Translations under genes and position numbers: made by a program
Notes under the pieces: model-generated
Told to the model about the DNA's origin: nothing
The model's input: the letters and a program-made list of their open reading frames with translations, nothing else
Database searches by the model: none
In this document: positions 18,255 through 26,432 of the stretch, piece after piece
How positions within the stretch are numbered: the first letter of the stretch is position 1
How the letters are laid out: every line of letters begins with the position of its first letter
From: Alkalilimnicola ehrlichii
Lineage (GTDB): Bacteria > Pseudomonadota > Gammaproteobacteria > Nitrococcales > AK92
Reading direction: 5' to 3'
DNA length: 37,861 bases
NCBI RefSeq assembly: GCF_003399765.1
Contig: NZ_NFZV01000033.1
Location: 1 to 37,861 of the forward strand

Positions 18255-19246
18255 CTAAACTTCGGACACGCTCGATAGCAGTACGGCTTTTTGATGAAGA
18301 TAGGAGGTTGCTCGCCGTTTAGCTTCGATATCGTCGAACACCCATTGGGCCTGCTCGACACTGATATCGAGGGTTTCTGCAAGCTCCGCAGCAGTTAGAT
18401 GGTGGTTATATGCCCATAGAGCAAGATCCATCTGCTGATAAGGAAGCGCGAAGTAGAACTCATCCTGCCCTTGCGGAAGACTGTAGGTATCCGTGGTCGG
18501 CACTGCTTGGCAAATTGAGGAAGGAAGGCCTAAGTGGCGCCCCAACGCATAGACCTGCGTTTTGTAGAGATGCGCTATCGGTTTGACATCTGCCGAACCG
18601 TCGCCGTTTTTTACGAAGAAGCCCTGGTCGTATTCCAAACGATTAGGCGTACCGACCACGGCATAATTCAAACGATCGGCGTGAAAATATTCAATCGTTT
18701 TACGAATACGCTGCTTGTAATTGGTGGCAGCAACAATTTGCAAGTACGGCTGCAAACCCAAACGCTGCTCGGCCACCCGGCCCTGCGGGTCTTCCACCAC
18801 TAAGCGGAAATGATTAAAGCGCCCTTTGTCTCCACCGGCAATCGCGATCTTGCTGCGCCAGGTTTCGTCGTAATGTGGAAAGACGCTGCGAATGGCATCG
18901 TCCCGCCAACGATAACAACCCAACGCGGCGAGCGTCGGCGCAATATCCTGAACGTCATGGTCGATCCCAAGATAGTCGACAAGGGCTCTCCCGCGCTCCA
19001 AGCTCTCGGGGGAAGAGTCTCGCTCCGGCAATAACAAACCAAATACTTTTCCCGCTCCTAAGGCCTGCACCGCAAGGCTTGCGCATACGGCGCTATCGAT
19101 ACCCCCGGATATCGCGACGACCACCCCCGCCGCCGCAGTTTACTGCGCAACGCCTCGCGCAGCCCTGTGGTTATACGAGCGACTTCAGCCGCCTCATCCA
19201 TCTCCAGCACTGCGGCGGACAAACGCACGTGGGTTACTGCCGACAT
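18255..19246 (-). CDS. nadE: NAD synthetase-like (NadE) ATP pyrophosphatase, frameshifted
   Basis: Family role: ATP-dependent amidation of nicotinate adenine dinucleotide to NAD using ammonia. Seen are the PP-loop SGGIDSA (about residues 47-53), the GTPNRLEYDQGFF motif, VKNGDGSADVKPIAHLYKTQV, and the C-terminal QGQDEFYF helix with LPYQQMDLALW, all NadE landmarks. The gene starts at ATG 19246 with GAGGGAG. It leaves frame after KLRRRG, and one extra base in the C5 run at 19124-19128 rejoins VVVAISGG, giving about 330 residues with no glutaminase domain. It lies between an acyl ligase and a FemAB gene, an unexpected place for a housekeeping enzyme, so a specialised amidation role in EPS decoration is possible. 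Confidence 0.82.
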
Positions 19247-19256
19247 GCATACTCCC

Positions 19257-20753
19257 TCAATCGGTTACATCCATTCGCAGCCGATGACGCTGCACTTTGC
19301 CGGTGCGGGTTCGTGGCAGTTCGGCGGCAAACTGAACCCATTTGGGCTGTTTATACGGCGCGAGATGCCGCCGACAATGCGCCCTAATTTTCCGCTCGTC
19401 CACGCCTGCGCCAGGAACAGGAATAATGAACACTTTAATGGTTTGCCCCAATATCGGATCGGGAACGCCAATAGCGGTGGCTTCGGCCACGCCCTCCAGC
19501 TCAATCAAGACTTCCTCGATCTCCTGCGGTGCAATCCGGTAAGCACCGGATTTGATCATCTCGCTGACTCGGCCTTCTAAATAGAGAAACCCGTCAGCAT
19601 CGAGATAACCCAAATCCCCCGTTCGTAGCCAACCGTCTACCAAGGTTGCGCCGGTTCCGACAGGGTCGCGCCAGTAACCCTGCATGATACCTGCCCCTCT
19701 CGCCCAAACTTCGCCCCGCTCGCCCAGCAATAACGGCTCGCCATTATCGTCGCGAATACTGATTTCTACGCCCTCGATAGGGCGGCCGACCGAGCCGAGC
19801 TTCTCATCTAACCGCTCGGGCGGTAGATAACAAAGCCTGGCGGTCGCTTCGGTTTGGCCGTACATGACGTAAAAGGCCGCATGCGGCAAATGCTGTCTAA
19901 GCTGTTGAATATGGGGCGTCGGCATCGGCCCGCCCGCTTGGGTGAGATAGCGCAAGGCTGGAAGCGAAAAGGTCTCTAACCGGGTGCGGGTCAGCAACAG
20001 ACTGTATGTGGCTGGAACGCCGGCAAAGCCTGTCGCGCCTTCCGCTTCCATCAAAGCAAGAACCCGGTGCGGATACACGAAGTTATTTTCGATCACGACA
20101 CATCCACCTACGGCCAAGTGGGTGTGCAACACGGAGTTGCCGTAGGCAAACTGAAACGGCAGCAAATTAACGATACGATCCGCCGCCGTCAGCCGGAGGT
20201 AACCCGCCACCGCCAAAGTGTTACTGACCAGATTACCGTGACTAAGCAGAACCCCTTTGGGACGGCCGGTCGTTCCTGAGGTGTAGACAATCGCGGCGGA
20301 CTGATTGGCCGTGAGCTTAGGAAAATCGTCGGTCGAGGCAGGCGGCGCCTCCAGTAACTGCCCGCAATCGATAAACCGCACTTGCGGAGCGGCGGCTTGC
20401 GCGAACGTTACGGCCGAGTGCTCCAGGTCCGCGACGAGGAAATTCGCTTCGCTATGGCTTAGCGCCGTTAACAATTCGCGGGCCTTGGCCTGAGCGTTAA
20501 CCGGCACCACAACCCCGCCGGCAAGTAATACGGCATAGTACGCCACGACGTAGGCAAGGCTGTTTTCTTTGAACAGCAAAACCCGCTCGCCTGCTCCTAA
20601 ACCGTACGCCTCAAGCAACTTGGCCGCGGCTGCAACCTTCTCCCATAGGGTGCGATAGCACCAGCGTTGCCGCCCCTCGACCAAGGCTTCCGCCTCAGGG
20701 TGTCGGCCGACCGCCCGCAGCAAGAGCTCGGGCACGCTCTGCGGCCTGCTCAA
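19257..20753 (-). CDS. AMP-forming acyl-CoA/acyl-ACP ligase, exosortase-A-locus type
   Basis: A 498-residue ANL-superfamily adenylating enzyme: it activates a carboxylic acid as acyl-AMP and loads it on a thiol, here probably the ACP encoded just upstream. All core motifs are present: YTSGTTGRPKG (157-167), the YVMYGQTEAT A5-like motif, RTGDLGYLDADGFLYLEGR, the hinge, and the catalytic C-terminal lysine Lys486 in RTRTGKVQR. The start is a TTG at 20753 that overlaps the ACP stop (TTGA), so translation is coupled. It corresponds in type to the acyl ligases described in exosortase-A gene clusters (TIGR03098, from memory). The acid substrate is unknown: fatty acid and amino acid are both possible. 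Confidence 0.9.
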   Translation of the reverse strand: MSRPQSVPELLLRAVGRHPEAEALVEGRQRWCYRTLWEKVAAAAKLLEAYGLGAGERVLLFKENSLAYVVAYYAVLLAGGVVVPVNAQAKARELLTALSHSEANFLVADLEHSAVTFAQAAAPQVRFIDCGQLLEAPPASTDDFPKLTANQSAAIVYTSGTTGRPKGVLLSHGNLVSNTLAVAGYLRLTAADRIVNLLPFQFAYGNSVLHTHLAVGGCVVIENNFVYPHRVLALMEAEGATGFAGVPATYSLLLTRTRLETFSLPALRYLTQAGGPMPTPHIQQLRQHLPHAAFYVMYGQTEATARLCYLPPERLDEKLGSVGRPIEGVEISIRDDNGEPLLLGERGEVWARGAGIMQGYWRDPVGTGATLVDGWLRTGDLGYLDADGFLYLEGRVSEMIKSGAYRIAPQEIEEVLIELEGVAEATAIGVPDPILGQTIKVFIIPVPGAGVDERKIRAHCRRHLAPYKQPKWVQFAAELPRTRTGKVQRHRLRMDVTD

Positions 20754-21001
20754 GCCGCCACCCTTTTTCTCTGCACGAAACGGGCGATCCGATTCACCGA
20801 GTCCAGGTTCTCCGGAATCAATTCATCGTCATCGACACGAATACCGAACTCTTCTTCCAGAAAAAAGATCACCTCCATGATGCCGGTCGAGTCGATGATC
20901 CCCTGCTCTAGGAAGGAGTCGTCATCCGCCAAGGCCGCCGGATCGTCGGTGAACAAGTAATTCGCCAGAATATGCTGTCTGATCTTTTCGGTTATCGACA
21001 T
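20750..21001 (-). CDS. Acyl carrier protein
   Basis: An 83-residue acidic, helical protein with the phosphopantetheine attachment serine Ser38 in IIDSTGIMEVI. This is the DS[TL] motif at the start of helix II, followed by FFLEEEFGIRVDDDEL, the usual helix II-III pattern of discrete ACPs from biosynthetic clusters. It overlaps the ligase gene by four bases and is the obvious partner for it. The ATG at 21001 has GGGGAAA upstream. As the sequence stands, the 3' end of asnB overlaps its first 80 bases, probably because of an indel in asnB. Confidence 0.93.
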   Translation of the reverse strand: MSITEKIRQHILANYLFTDDPAALADDDSFLEQGIIDSTGIMEVIFFLEEEFGIRVDDDELIPENLDSVNRIARFVQRKRVAA

Positions 21002-22985
21002 CGGTTTCCCCAGTATCCAGGTGGTTGCGTGAGTCGTGCCCGGCTCCGCTGAACCGTTGTTGAAAGTTTTCGATAAAAAGGCAATGCCACAACTGAGTCG
21101 ATAAAATACCCACTAAAGCCATGTTGTCTTTGGCGCCGATAGCCCTCCCCTGACGCGCTTTACTCAGCAAATGCATCACCCGTCGAGCGTCGAAATACCC
21201 ATAGCGTTGCAAGGTTTCTTCGCTAAGTAGCTCCCGCACGTAATCCGCTTCGTCGCCTGCGAAGAAAGCCGGCCCATCGGGCGCCCGGTAAGGCTGTTTC
21301 GGTCGCCGACAAATGTCGGCCGGAACCAGATCCGCCACCGCACGCTTAAGTAGGTACTTCTCATTCAACACTTTCATTTTCAGATGTGGAGATACCCCCG
21401 CGGCAAAGTCGATCAACCGATGATCCAGAAACGGAAACCGACCTTCCACGGCATTCGCCATCAGCATCCGATCCCCCTGAGCAGACAACAAATAACCGCT
21501 CAGTAGGGTTTTCGCCTCCAGGTACTGCGCCTGGTTAAACGAGTGCCAGCGCTCCCAATCCTGCGGCAAACTCGCTTGTAATCCGCCCAAGGCATCGCCC
21601 CCCGTCAGTTCCGCCTGCAAGGACTCGCTAAAGAACAACTTGCAACGAGCCGTAGTGATCCACCGAGGCAGATGAGAGAATAACGGCGAATCGGCTCGCG
21701 CGAGCCCCATACCGAAGAACTGCTCCAGGTATGCCGGCGCCCGCTGTCCGTTAAGATTGAGGTAAGGGTAAAGGCGGCGGAGCAAAAGTGGTCGCCAAAC
21801 CGAATGTCTCTGCCGAGCCCAGAAGCGACGGATTTTCATTTCTTTGAATAGGTCATACCCACCCAGCACTTCGTCAGCACCTTCGCCGGTCAGCACGGCT
21901 TTACAGCCGGTCCCCCGTACCCTAGCGGAAAGGTGGCACATCGGTACCGGCGCGGTGCGTAGTACCGGCGCCTCGGTGTGCCAAATAGCCTCCGGAAAGC
22001 GGCTAACGATGTCGGTCGGTTGACAGACGACAGTGTGGTGGAGGGTTCCTAGCGACTCGGCCAGCATGCTTTGATACGGTGTTTCGTCATAACCGGAGCC
22101 TTCCCCAAAGCCAATTGAAAAGCTATTCAACCTGTCGTCACTCTGAGCGGCCGCCAACGCGGTCAAGGCAGAAGAATCCAAGCCTCCCGACAAATAGGTG
22201 CCAATCGATACGTCCGCTCGCAAACGCAACCGAACGGCGTCGCTTAACCACTCCCGCAGCTCCTCTGCCAAATGAGCCTCGGACTGCCCGCGCCAATCGC
22301 CTTGATCGGGAAAATGCCAGTCCCAATAGGCTCGTAGCCGGGTCTCGTCGCGGGTAACGATCAACATGTGGCCGGGTAAGAGGGAGTGAACGCCTTCAAA
22401 CATGGTTTCTGGAGCCAGAGGCGCCCAAAACGTCATCAACTGGTCGAGGGCTACCGGATTCAATCTCGGGGTACGATCGAACAGTGGCAACAAGGCCTTC
22501 ACCTCCGAGCCAAACAGCAACCGTTCGCCCTGACGACTATAGAATAAAGGCAGAATGCCGACGCGATCGCGAGCAAGCACTAAACGCTCTTCGCGCACGT
22601 CCCATAACGCAAGCGCAAACTGCCCGTTTAGTCGGTGCACGAAATCAAGGCCGTACCGGCGGTATAGGGCCAGAATGACTTCGCTATCGCTTTCAGTCTG
22701 AAAATCGTAACCCCAGGCGAGGAGATCGCGTCGGAGTTCGCGATAGTTAAAGATTTCGCCGTTACAAATCAGAGACAGACCCCGGTCGGGGCTATGCAAC
22801 GGCTGCTGCCCCCCGGTCGGATCGATAATGCTAAGCCGTGCATGCGCCAAGCCCACGCGACGATTGCGATAAAAGCCGATCGAGTCCGGCCCGCGATGAC
22901 GCACCATGCTCGCCATCGCCCGCAGCTCCCACGGCTGCGCCGGTTTGCCGCCCGTAAAGGAGAAAATACCCGCGATTCCGCACAT
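20922..22985 (-). CDS. asnB: Glutamine-dependent asparagine synthetase-like amidotransferase
   Basis: A two-domain enzyme: an N-terminal class II glutaminase with catalytic Cys2 (MCGIAGIF), RHRGPDS (29-35) and CNGEIFNYREL (74-84), and a C-terminal PP-loop synthetase domain with YLSGGLDSSALTALA (264-278), FSIGF, and VLTGEGADEVLGGYD. It moves the glutamine amide nitrogen to an ATP-activated carboxylate. AsnB-type proteins recur in exosortase-A EPS loci, where amidation of a uronate or acyl acid is suspected. The reading frame is 687 residues, about 40 more than expected, and runs 80 bases into the ACP gene. One extra base in the C4 run at 21008-21011 would end it at 20992 instead. Confidence 0.9.
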   Translation of the reverse strand: MCGIAGIFSFTGGKPAQPWELRAMASMVRHRGPDSIGFYRNRRVGLAHARLSIIDPTGGQQPLHSPDRGLSLICNGEIFNYRELRRDLLAWGYDFQTESDSEVILALYRRYGLDFVHRLNGQFALALWDVREERLVLARDRVGILPLFYSRQGERLLFGSEVKALLPLFDRTPRLNPVALDQLMTFWAPLAPETMFEGVHSLLPGHMLIVTRDETRLRAYWDWHFPDQGDWRGQSEAHLAEELREWLSDAVRLRLRADVSIGTYLSGGLDSSALTALAAAQSDDRLNSFSIGFGEGSGYDETPYQSMLAESLGTLHHTVVCQPTDIVSRFPEAIWHTEAPVLRTAPVPMCHLSARVRGTGCKAVLTGEGADEVLGGYDLFKEMKIRRFWARQRHSVWRPLLLRRLYPYLNLNGQRAPAYLEQFFGMGLARADSPLFSHLPRWITTARCKLFFSESLQAELTGGDALGGLQASLPQDWERWHSFNQAQYLEAKTLLSGYLLSAQGDRMLMANAVEGRFPFLDHRLIDFAAGVSPHLKMKVLNEKYLLKRAVADLVPADICRRPKQPYRAPDGPAFFAGDEADYVRELLSEETLQRYGYFDARRVMHLLSKARQGRAIGAKDNMALVGILSTQLWHCLFIENFQQRFSGAGHDSRNHLDTGETDVDNRKDQTAYSGELLVHRRSGGLGG

Positions 22986-22991
22986 ATTCGC

Positions 22992-23912
22992 TTACCCTCG
23001 CCCCAACGACGCCGATACCGCATCAACGGCTGCCGGTGCGCCCAACGGTGCGGGTTTCGGCAAGTGGAGCCCTTGTTCGGCAAGCACATCCGTGACGGTT
23101 GTAAACGAAAACTTGTCCAGCAACCTCCGAAGTCGGCTTTCACAACGGTCCAGGTTGGTGTAATGCCGAAAAGCGGATAGGGCACCGACCGATACCCGGG
23201 GCTGCCCTGGGTCTATTTCCCACGGATGGAGGTAGAAAATAAACGGCCGCCGTTCTCGCGCATTGATGCGTGCCAGCGCAGCTTCCGTCAAACGATACGG
23301 ATAAAGGCGAAAATAGCCGCCGCCCGCCACTGGCAATCGATAACGGGAAAATTCATAAGTAGTTAAGGGAAACTCAATCAGCTCGTAGCCGGCCGGCGTG
23401 CGTAAGCGGTACGGCCAACGTGGTGAGTCCGGCATGCCGTAACGGTCGTGGCGGACGGGAAATATACTAGAGTCCCACAGGAAACCTTCCTCGACCAGAA
23501 TGTCCAAGGCCCAGGTCGATGCTGGCGTGATAGAGTAGCTTGCGGCCCGGTAACCGATTACCGGCCGCTGTACTAGATCTTCTAGAAGCTGTTTGGAGTA
23601 ACGAGTTTCCTGCCGGAATTGGTCCGGCGTCTGGCGGTATATCAGCTGATGCGATTGCCCGTGCGACGCAATTTCGTGGCCTTGGTCGGCAATGGCTCGA
23701 ATAAGCCCCACATGCCGCTCAGCAACCCAGCCTAAGACAAAGAACGTCGCCGTCACCCCTTTATCATCGAATAGTTCGAGCAAGCGGTGGGTGTTTGCCT
23801 CTACCCGCCGTTCGCACTGCTCCCAATCCTCAACCTTAATCGCAGACGCCAGTGCGGCAACATGAAAATAGTCTTCCACGTCAACCGTCATCGCGTTACG
23901 CATCCCTACCAT
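22992..23912 (-). CDS. Polysaccharide deacetylase (NodB/CE4), exosortase-A-locus type
   Basis: A 306-residue carbohydrate esterase 4 protein, normally a metal-dependent N-deacetylase. It carries the family opening VDVEDYFHV (Asp11/Asp14), TATFFVLGWVAERH, the metal ligands His84/His88 in EIASHGQSH, GYRAASYSI, and the C-terminal HPWEIDP. This matches the deacetylase subtype described with PEP-CTERM/exosortase-A systems (TIGR03006, from memory). There is no signal peptide, unlike secreted chitin deacetylases, so it may act on precursors in the cytoplasm. AGGGAG lies eight bases before the ATG, and six bases separate it from asnB. Confidence 0.91.
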   Translation of the reverse strand: MVGMRNAMTVDVEDYFHVAALASAIKVEDWEQCERRVEANTHRLLELFDDKGVTATFFVLGWVAERHVGLIRAIADQGHEIASHGQSHQLIYRQTPDQFRQETRYSKQLLEDLVQRPVIGYRAASYSITPASTWALDILVEEGFLWDSSIFPVRHDRYGMPDSPRWPYRLRTPAGYELIEFPLTTYEFSRYRLPVAGGGYFRLYPYRLTEAALARINARERRPFIFYLHPWEIDPGQPRVSVGALSAFRHYTNLDRCESRLRRLLDKFSFTTVTDVLAEQGLHLPKPAPLGAPAAVDAVSASLGRG

Positions 23913-23940
23913 AGCTTGCGCTCCCTGCTAAGGGGTCGGC

Positions 23941-24969
23941 TTATCCGCGACGCTTCAGATCTTCCGAAAGCGCCCGTATCCGCTCTTCGATGAGTTGCAT
24001 CTTGCCCATGATGCCGGCCGACATTCGGGGCATGAATTCATAGAGCCTGTCGACCTTCTGCGATAGATCGACGTCGTCGCCCCAATCTTCAAGCTCGCCT
24101 TCTACCGTCAGCGCCGGCGTAGCGGCGGTTTGTAGACGCCGGGCCTGCCCGCTACGCTGGAAAAAAGGCACCCAACCGAGCTCTTCGACAGAAGCCGTAA
24201 TGACTGTTTCGTCAACCGTTTCCCGCTGATCAACGAAGGCGGTTAGCAACGCCATGTCGCACAAGGAGTTAATTAGGCGAGGCGTACCGCCGGTGTATTC
24301 GTAAATCAACGGGAGCGCATCGTCGAGGAAGACGTCTTGCTCGTTGCCGGCAATCTGCATGCGATGGCGGATATAATTTTGGGTCTCGTCTTCGGACAAC
24401 GCACCCAGGTGAAAGCGCAAGCGCACACGCTGGGCAAGCTGCTCCATATGCGGAGAATCAATGACCTCCGCCAACTCCGGCTGGCCAGTCAAAATAATGC
24501 TCAGTAACTTGTCTTTGTTCGTCTCTAAGCCAGAGAGCAGGCGGATTTCTTCCAGTACTTTATCGCTGAGGTTCTGAGCTTCGTCGATCGTCAACAAAAC
24601 CCGACGATCAGCGCTGTAGCACTCAATCAGAAACTCATTAAGCAGATTCAACAGCTCGGTTTTGCTGGTGGCATAGGACTCGATGCCGAACTCGGTCAAG
24701 ACCGCCTGCAAAAACTCCGTTTCGTTAAGCTGAGTCTGAAAAATCTTGGCGACAACGACATCCTCCGGCAACTCGGCGACCAGCTTATTAATCAGGGTTG
24801 TCTTACCCGAGCCAATCTCTCCGGTCACCACAACGAAACCGTCCCGGCTCAGTACCGTGTAGTCCATATATGCTTTTGCACGCGCATGAGCTTTGCTCAT
24901 ATACAGAAAATCTGCATCCGGCGTCAGCCGAAAAGGGTGCTCGGTAAAGCCGAAGAACTCTAAGTACAT
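23941..24969 (-). CDS. ExeA/GspA-like AAA ATPase, XrtA/PEP-CTERM-locus type
   Basis: A 342-residue cytoplasmic ATPase of the family found in type II secretion (ExeA) and in exosortase-A clusters (TIGR03015, from memory). It starts MYLEFFGFTEHPFRLTPD, a signature opening, with Walker A GEIGSGKTT (50-58), Walker B LLTIDEA (125-131), sensor region IILTGQPEL and ERLRQRV-like LAQRVRLRF, then TGGTPRLIN and a C-terminal coiled region (IEERIRALSEDL). It lacks the C-terminal peptidoglycan-binding domain of true ExeA. Its job in EPS export is unknown; energising envelope assembly is a guess. AGGTGAG precedes the ATG, eight bases after the outer-membrane protein gene. Confidence 0.91.
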   Translation of the reverse strand: MYLEFFGFTEHPFRLTPDADFLYMSKAHARAKAYMDYTVLSRDGFVVVTGEIGSGKTTLINKLVAELPEDVVVAKIFQTQLNETEFLQAVLTEFGIESYATSKTELLNLLNEFLIECYSADRRVLLTIDEAQNLSDKVLEEIRLLSGLETNKDKLLSIILTGQPELAEVIDSPHMEQLAQRVRLRFHLGALSEDETQNYIRHRMQIAGNEQDVFLDDALPLIYEYTGGTPRLINSLCDMALLTAFVDQRETVDETVITASVEELGWVPFFQRSGQARRLQTAATPALTVEGELEDWGDDVDLSQKVDRLYEFMPRMSAGIMGKMQLIEERIRALSEDLKRRG

Positions 24970-24977
24970 AGGCTCAC

Positions 24978-26288
24978 CTATCTCGGTACCTCGGGTGGTC
25001 GTTCTCCGTAACGCAAGCTGAGTATGAGGATGTTTTCCTCGTACTCGGCCGCGCCGACGGTACTATCTCGACGGTCATGAATGACTTCTACCGCACCGGT
25101 AGCTTGCTGCGTGAACCGGTGCTCAACGCGGGCCCCTAGCAACCAATCGTCGTCTTCCCGCGAGACGAGATCGTAGTCGACATGCCGATACGCAAGATAT
25201 GCGCCGACAAGCCAGTCGTAGGTTATCCGCAGCCCCAGATCCAGCCGCCCGCCGACCGAAACTCGATCCAAGGGGTCGGTCGTAAAATCTTCATCCCACC
25301 AGTGGGCGGCCATAATCGTGTCGATGTTGCCAAAACGCCGTGCATAGTGGAGATCGACCCGACGCTCGTAGACGATATCCCGCGGTCGTGTCGCGCTGGC
25401 CAGCTCCGCTCGCATGGGATCGGAGCCGGCTGCGAGCAATGTCGCCCCGCCTTCGGTATAACGCTGGGTATAGCTCGCACGGCCAACCGCATCGTCAGGT
25501 AAACGACGAGTCAGCTCCAGCGCGACAAAGCCTCGTTCCAGATTGTCGGCGTTATCGCGTTCGATCCAGGTATTACCCGCCTCGGCCCGCAATTCCGAGC
25601 GCGGCATATAAAAACGCAAGCCGGCCGATCCGTCATAGCGGTCGAAGTCGATATACTCGTCGTCGTTATCGTAATCCACGCGCATTGCATCAGCGCTCAA
25701 CCACCCTTCCAAACGAGGGCGGAGCTGACGAGTTAAGCGGGCATTGCCCGCGTAACGGAAATTATCCGCATCCAGCTCACTGTAGTAGTAGTGGCCAGCG
25801 CGAGCCCCAAGACGTAACTCGGTGGAAGGGCCGAAATGGAAGAAGGCATCCGGCCCCGTCCAAAATACGTTGGTATCTTGCCGGTTATCGGGCGTTACCG
25901 GCGACAAGTCGTCGACCCGAACCTGCCGGAAGTAATCTTCGACAACCCAATGTAAGCGTTGAGGAATCAGGCTCGCAGTAGCCAACGCCGACAAACGGAA
26001 CAGCAATTCGTCGTCGTACGTACCGCGCTGATAGTCGTGGTACTCAAGTAGGGAGGACAAACCCAATTGTAAAGTAGGAGTATCCTCCTGTATCCAGGCC
26101 CCCGCCCATAGAACGCCGATTTGGTCGGAACGCGTATCGGTGGCCGTTCGACGAATGTTATCGGTAAATTCCATGCTACCGCCCGCGGCCCAATCGATTT
26201 GCCAAGCGGGAACGGGGTTCGCGACCGCCAAACATAGACCCAGCGATAACAGCGGGACGGCAATTCTTCTTCGCCCCAGTACGTTCAT
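24978..26288 (-). CDS. Outer-membrane beta-barrel protein, exosortase-A-locus type
   Basis: A 436-residue protein with a signal peptide (residues 1-28: RRR then a hydrophobic stretch and an A-x-A-type site NPVPAW). The mature part consists of alternating amphipathic strands rich in Trp, Tyr and Arg-Asp pairs (for example LRLGARAGHYYYSEL, GLRFYMPRSELRAEAG, RVSVGGRLDLGLRITYDW), ending with the strand ENILILSLRYGERPP. It belongs by type and position to the barrel family seen in PEP-CTERM EPS loci (TIGR03016, from memory) and may form the outer-membrane export pore alongside the short Wza-like lipoprotein. GGGGGAGGG precedes the ATG. Confidence 0.85.
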   Translation of the reverse strand: MNVLGRRRIAVPLLSLGLCLAVANPVPAWQIDWAAGGSMEFTDNIRRTATDTRSDQIGVLWAGAWIQEDTPTLQLGLSSLLEYHDYQRGTYDDELLFRLSALATASLIPQRLHWVVEDYFRQVRVDDLSPVTPDNRQDTNVFWTGPDAFFHFGPSTELRLGARAGHYYYSELDADNFRYAGNARLTRQLRPRLEGWLSADAMRVDYDNDDEYIDFDRYDGSAGLRFYMPRSELRAEAGNTWIERDNADNLERGFVALELTRRLPDDAVGRASYTQRYTEGGATLLAAGSDPMRAELASATRPRDIVYERRVDLHYARRFGNIDTIMAAHWWDEDFTTDPLDRVSVGGRLDLGLRITYDWLVGAYLAYRHVDYDLVSREDDDWLLGARVEHRFTQQATGAVEVIHDRRDSTVGAAEYEENILILSLRYGERPPEVPR

Positions 26289-26432
26289 GGCCCTCCCCCT
26301 TCCTATGGATTAGCGGGCTTATCGTGCTACGGAGTCCTATCGGGCGCAGCTTGGACCACGCCCTTACAGGGTGCCGAAAAATCCGTCCTGTGTCTCCTTA
26401 ACAGGCCCGCCAGAATTCGGCAGCCTTTGGAT
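26289..26432 (-). other. Intergenic spacer between kinase-like and barrel genes
   Basis: 144 bases on the minus-strand operon with no reading frame I would support. It holds a long SD-like purine tract before the barrel ATG and a weak imperfect repeat around 26370-26385. No terminator or recognisable riboswitch is visible. Confidence 0.4.

Noticed and set aside
26289-26432. c-di-GMP riboswitch in the gap before the barrel gene
   Set aside because: Neither the conserved GEMM core nor its tetraloop-receptor arrangement can be found; only a weak imperfect repeat is present.
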